Below, in pieces: positions 59,569 to 64,000 of a DNA stretch of 64,000 bases. This stretch comes from Musa acuminata AAA Group. Lineage: Eukaryota > Streptophyta > Magnoliopsida > Zingiberales > Musaceae. Each line of letters starts with the position of its first letter. Position 1 is the stretch's first letter. The notes under the pieces are model-generated. The model was not told the origin of the DNA and made no database searches. It saw only the letters and a list, made by a program, of their open reading frames with translations. Position numbers and translations under genes: made by a program. The stretch spans positions 30,775,001-30,839,000 of the forward strand of contig NC_088339.1 in NCBI RefSeq assembly GCF_036884655.1, read 5' to 3'.

Positions 59569-62500
59569 ATGCCTCGTCCCTTAGACATAGGGTGGCAATA
59601 TGGTACAATGATTGGGAATCACAGGCATCATGTGCAATGCAACTATTGCCACAGGATCATGATTGGAGGCATTACACGTTTCAAGAAACACTTGGCAAAC
59701 AAAAAGGGAGAAATTAAGGGCTGTGAGGTTGCTCCTAAAGAAGTACGGGAAGTAATTAGGAAACATCTGGCTTCACTAAAGCCAAGGAGGCCAAACAAGA
59801 AAAGACGAAAGCCAGCAGATGGAAATTTTGTAGATCCTCTTTCTGTTAATTATAACATGGAACTGGATGCATCAGATCCAGATGCAAGACAGAAAATGTT
59901 GACATTTAATGAAGCAGAAACACACTGTATGATCTCCAGAACATTACTATTTCCTTTCTTCTTTTGGATATTGTGTCTACACGAAATTTGTGTATCACAA
60001 AGAAAAATTACTTCTCTCTTGACAACTTTGTCTTTGTACTTAATTTATTACCAGAATAGACCTTTACTTTTGTTTAAATTTGGTCATTTTAGATGTAGCA
60101 ATTTCATTGAAGTTAATGAGCATGTTCAATTTAGAATATAGCTATTTCCTTTCTATGATTATGTTTGATCCATGTATGCTAAAAATTATCTGCTATTATG
60201 GTTCCATGTTATATGCTTAAGTAAAAAATTTAGCTGCAATATCAGGCTAGATAGGACAAATGATATACTCAGATAACTAATTTTCCAGCATCAAATAATA
60301 AGATCAGTGTTCTTGGTCTTTACCCTTAGGCAGCCCAATCTGCAGTCTGATTGACATCATTATTTTCTTACTATAAGATGTGTGTCGAAGAAAATGGACA
60401 CATATCTTTAACTTCAGGCCTTCAGAGTGAAAGCCCAAAAAGGAAACAATAGAGGCAGAAAGGGTCATCATGAAGTTCAAATTTGAATGGTATGTTATCT
60501 TTATGGTATAGGCTTAAGGAATTTTCTCGGAAATCAATGAAAATTTGATTATAAAAGGTAAAATTAATCTTCTTTAAATTTTTTACTTTGTATATAAAAT
60601 TTGTTACCATCGTCATGGATGTAGCACATAATTTAGACATTTCTCATCCTCGTAACGAGTTCTTTGGCTTTTATTTGCAATTATAAAGTGACTCTGTACC
60701 TATCTCCTACTTTTGTTGATAAATGTGTCTTTTATGGCAGTGATATCTAAGTCTCTTCTAGTTGGTTTTGTCATTTTTGTTGCTTTGATTTTTTTTTGTT
60801 TGTTGTTTTTAATTAAGATTAAACCTATGCTATGTTTGGATGGTTACTAGATTCTTGTTCTTGTTGGTCTTTTTCTCCCTTTTCTGGGGTTGCCTACAAG
60901 AAGTTGTAGAATCTAAGGTTTAAAATTTCGGTCTAGTGCCAACATTGATTGGATAACAGACTAGTATAGTACCAGACTATTAGTATGGACTGATGTATGA
61001 TACTTGGTATAATCGACACTTAGCACAAATTGATATCATTTGTACGAGATAAAAAGTGGGAAAGAAGAGGAGAGGAGGAGGAAATGGAGGAGGAGAAGAG
61101 AAGGTAAATGAGTAAGGGGTGATTGTATTACTATATGGTTGTTGATGTTTTTAGGTAAGGTAAGATGTTTGCCACAAAAGAGATGGGACAAGCCTACAGG
61201 TTGTTAGAATCAGTACAACTTGTGTTCTTGTATAGGGTACCAATTTCAAGCACCTTCATGCCATTGCTAAAACTAAAAAAAATTAATATCGATAATACTG
61301 CATAATCACAAACTTAGTTGGTTTTGCCTAAGTCGTGTAGCACCCTAACGTGTCCGTTTGAAAGGGGTCAGCCTCTCCGAAACCTTTTATGATCCCTTAA
61401 GGACTTGCAAAAGAGAAGACGAGTTAGAGGAAGCGTTCAACTCGGGATCCTACAGGTAGACATTTCAGCAAACACTTGATAGACAATACAAATTACAAAC
61501 ATGGACTTCGTAACCTCTAAACGATCGTACGACAAAAGGTCCAAGGTGGTTTGCTATGGCCAAAAGTCCTCATAAGTGCTCACATGACATTGCTATAGAA
61601 TAAGATATTGAATCAACCCTAGACAATACCCAAAGTCCTATCTAGCCATGTGCTGCTACCTGAGCAGCTCCAGGGTGCTGTACTGGTTGACACTCTGTAC
61701 TACTCTGTGGAGATAGAAAACCTCCAAGATGGCTACCTGCATGGTGTGTTTTTGAACAGTTTTGCCTCTACGTGACAACTACACACAACTTGCATTTACA
61801 GGACTAAAATAGTAACAAAAGTTAATCAAAATGGGGCTGTCAAGCCTACTGCAAATCCTCTATATGCTGTGCTAAGAATGAATAAAACTGAAAGACACAA
61901 ACATACACAAACATTACATCGAACACCCTGTGTATATATTTGTTCGTGACAGCATGGTACAATCCAGTATTTATTGATAGATTGTGTATCACTGCTAAAT
62001 GAAACTAGTAATAGTCTTAACATCTTGGTCACTAAGTCTGGTTCTGGAAATAGATTCCATGTCAATATAGAAGGAAAAGTGAGGCTTCTATAGTTGGAAA
62101 TTTGGATTGATTTGTATGATCTAGCATAAATCTACATGGATCTTGGCCAAGTTTGTATGAATTTTGTTGGTTCCATCTTAGATCCTTACAAATCTTGACA
62201 GATTGGCCAAGAACCATGTGGATCTTTGCAAATCTGGCTTGGATCAATGTGAATATTGGCAGATCTGACCCAGATCAATGCGGATCTTGGTAGTTCCAGC
62301 CAAGATCTTCACGGATCCATGCAGAGTTTACTGGATCTATGGATCTTGTTGAGATTCACATGGATCCAGCCAGCTTTCAAGTCAATCTATGCTAGAAATG
62401 TGTACATCTGAACTCATTTGTGCAATAAATGCAAGGCTTTGAACTAAATGATGCATGAATCTAGAAAAATACGCATCAACCTAGTTAGGAAAATGAGAAA

Positions 62501-64000
62501 GTGAAAGAGAGGGTGAGAGCAAATGAGAAAAAAGAAAGGGGAGGGTTTGGTCGGGTTAGAGAAAAGGCATGTATAGCTCTCTGATGTCATATTTAAATAT
62601 ATAATCATCCAGATATCATAATTGAGGATCCTTTGTGTTGGAGGAACGTACATGGATAGACGTACAACATAGAAGAAGCCCTAAAGCTAACCTCAGCCAC
62701 TATGCTATTTGACTCTTGCTGCAGTCAGGGTCTGTTTTGAGTCTTAAGTTTGCTTGACGTAAACCCAAATTGAGTTTGTTTTAGATTTAGTGTTTAGTTA
62801 AGAAATAATTACTTCTTTTTTAGAACATTAGTCCCACTCAACTTGTTGAACTTGTCCTGTACTTCTCATAATGATCAAACGTCAATTTCAAATGTGTTGT
62901 TTTTGAATATATCTAAGGTTGATACACAAGGCACACATGCCATTATTAATGAATACTCTCAGACTAGCCTGTGCCATTTAATTTTAGAGCACATACATGA
63001 ACATATGCTGATATAGACAAACATACACAAATCTTGAACATACTTTTGCTTCTTGATATACATCAATAATAGATGTACATGCCCATACATAGGCATAGAA
63101 ATACACTCAATATTTATCCAAATACATTCATGCTTAAAGACCCTGCTCATTTGTTCTTAATCCTTGATGTGTATATCCAATATTCTAGAAAGATATTACA
63201 ATGTAGCTTTGCATGATATCGGTTTCTCATAGCTATATGCACATTTCATGATTTTCATTGAGTGAAGAATTAACTTTAATAAGGCTGACATTGTAAGTTC
63301 CATCTCTCAAACTAATCAAAAGTCTTTTGTTGATTGTCATTGATTATTCTTGCTGTTGATCTTTCCTGACGTTAAGATCATGTTAGCTGTTTCTGTTTTA
63401 ATTGATTTTGTTGATAGTGATGAAGCACTCACTTAGGCAAATGAATTGATCATATATCTTCAGATGGTTTTGGTGGCTAATGCTTCAAATTTTGTTGCAC
63501 ATATGCAGACATTTTGCTACTCTTTCGTGACTGATTTTACTTGTTTATGTGATGTAGCTTCTAGGTCAGCAGACCAACAATTTGAGGTTGGAACAAGGGA
63601 ATTTGTTGATGTGTTTGCATGTGTCCAGTACAAGGATGAGCAGGTATGTTGCTGAGAATGCGTTTGCAAGTGTCGGAGTGCAACAGAATTAATGTGTTTG
63701 TCTTCATATGCATGCTTTTGCTAATTTTTCTCACTCTTTTGTGATTCATGCAGGATTTTGATCCTTCTAGAGCAACTGACCTTGGATGGGCACATGGTGT
63801 CATGGTAAATGGGGACCGACAAAAAATACAGTGCAGATACTGCCATAAAATAATCTTAGGAGGTGGAATTTCTCGCCTAAAACAACATTTAGCTGGGGAA
63901 AGAGGCAATATAGCTCCATGTGAACAAGTACCTGATGATGTAAAAGCACAAATGCAACAGCATCTGGGCTTTAAAGTTTTGGAAAGACTTAAAAAGCAGA
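59569..64000 (+). CDS. Protein with two BED zinc fingers (hAT-transposase-derived type), 5' part
   Basis: Probably a nuclear DNA-binding protein of the plant BED-finger/DUF659/hAT-dimerisation group, derived from hAT transposases. Visible exons: 59569-59926, 63558-63643 and 63754-64000 (cut by the window end), in frame for about 230 residues. First BED finger: GNHRHHVQCNYCHRIMIGGI then TRFKKHLA and GC, ligands C24, C27, H41 and C52. A basic stretch follows (KPRRPNKKRRKP, likely nuclear localisation). Second BED finger: ATDLGWAHGVMVNGDRQKIQ then CRYCHK, RLKQHLAGERGNIAPC, ligands C175, C178, H193 and C204. The finger repeat with short linker exon is typical of the domesticated family as I know it. 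Whether the catalytic region and dimerisation domain follow cannot be seen. The 3.6-kb intron 1 holds repeats. The donor at 59926 (CACACT/GTATGA) is weak and is chosen because it restores frame to 63558. Confidence 0.8.
60915..61030. repeat. Dispersed repeat relative in the BED-gene intron
   Basis: Contains GGTTTAAAATTTCGGTCTAG, then GACTAGTATAGTACCAGACT and TAGTATGGACTGATGTATG, similar in style to the CGGTAC-rich repeats in the ADF and PEX13 introns, more degraded. Lies in intron 1 of the BED-finger gene. Confidence 0.35.
61320..61800. other. Compositionally distinct block in the BED-gene intron, probable old transposon
   Basis: Sequence is more GC-balanced than the surrounding intron and contains GTCAGCCTCTCCGAAACC, AAGAGAAGACGAGTTAGAGG and CGATCGTACGACAAAAGGTC. 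No ORF or terminal repeat is identified. It looks like part of a degraded LTR element, but I cannot assign a class. Confidence 0.3.
62090..62370. repeat. Degenerate GGATCTTGG/AGATC-rich tandem repeat
   Basis: Within 280 bases the core GGATC(T/A) or its variants recurs about ten times, often as GGATCTTGG...AGATC with spacing of roughly 25-35 bases and alternating GGCCAAG/CAGATC elements (for example ATGTGGATCTTTGCAAATCT and GATCAATGCGGATCTTGG). It resembles a decayed minisatellite or short repeated inverted units. It lies in intron 1 of the BED-finger gene. Confidence 0.55.

Overview
This is plant nuclear DNA, most likely from a monocot. The genes are intron-rich, the spacers are AT-rich with GC-rich exons, splice sites are GT/AG, and the products are typical of land plants: LRR receptor kinases, ADF, PEX13, an F-box protein, an EAR-motif C2H2 protein, a MIR160 hairpin and PsbP and PPR relics. 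The LTR and SINE fragments and the dispersed repeats fit a banana-like (Zingiberales) genome, but this species-level guess is inference and is not proven by the sequence. There is no bacterial or phage content and no CRISPR array.

Layout. 1-0.4 kb: end of a Copia-type LTR. 3.1-6.4 kb (+): four-exon LRR receptor-like pseudokinase of the At2g16250 type. 8.9-10.4 kb: a small graveyard holding PPR-protein relics and a 5' relic of an LRR-malectin receptor kinase. 10.7-24.5 kb (-): an intact 24-exon LRR-malectin receptor kinase (At1g56130/At1g56140 type, 1024 aa). 26.05-26.26 kb (-): the last-exon relic of another copy of that kinase. The intact gene is therefore the survivor of a former head-to-tail array. 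27.0-32.6 kb (-): actin-depolymerizing factor, 3 exons. 33.4-34.0 kb (-): intron-bearing PsbP pseudogene. 35.68-35.79 kb (+): MIR160 hairpin. 36-42 kb: AT-rich DNA with a recent 323-bp tandem duplication, older tandem repeats and a promoter-like region without a recognisable ORF. 44.5-45.7 kb (-): intronless F-box protein. 47.6-48.2 kb: LTR-like block. 49.4-52.8 kb (+): PEX13, 5 exons. 54.4-55.0 kb (-): frameshifted reading frame of unknown family. 55.5-56.0 kb (-): single C2H2 zinc finger with two EAR motifs. 59.6 kb to the window end (+): 5' part of a gene with two BED zinc fingers, probably transposase-derived.

The genes are independent transcription units with no operon logic. Loose themes are receptor signalling and defence (two RLKs, with W-box motifs upstream of both), auxin and development (miR160, EAR zinc finger), cytoskeleton (ADF) and peroxisome import (PEX13). 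I built exon structures by hand from splice signals, reading-frame continuity and recalled family similarity; no alignment was run. I see no convincing new biological system. The most useful results are the MIR160 locus, the decayed RLK array, the intron-containing PsbP pseudogene and the unidentified frameshifted frame at 54.4-55.0 kb.
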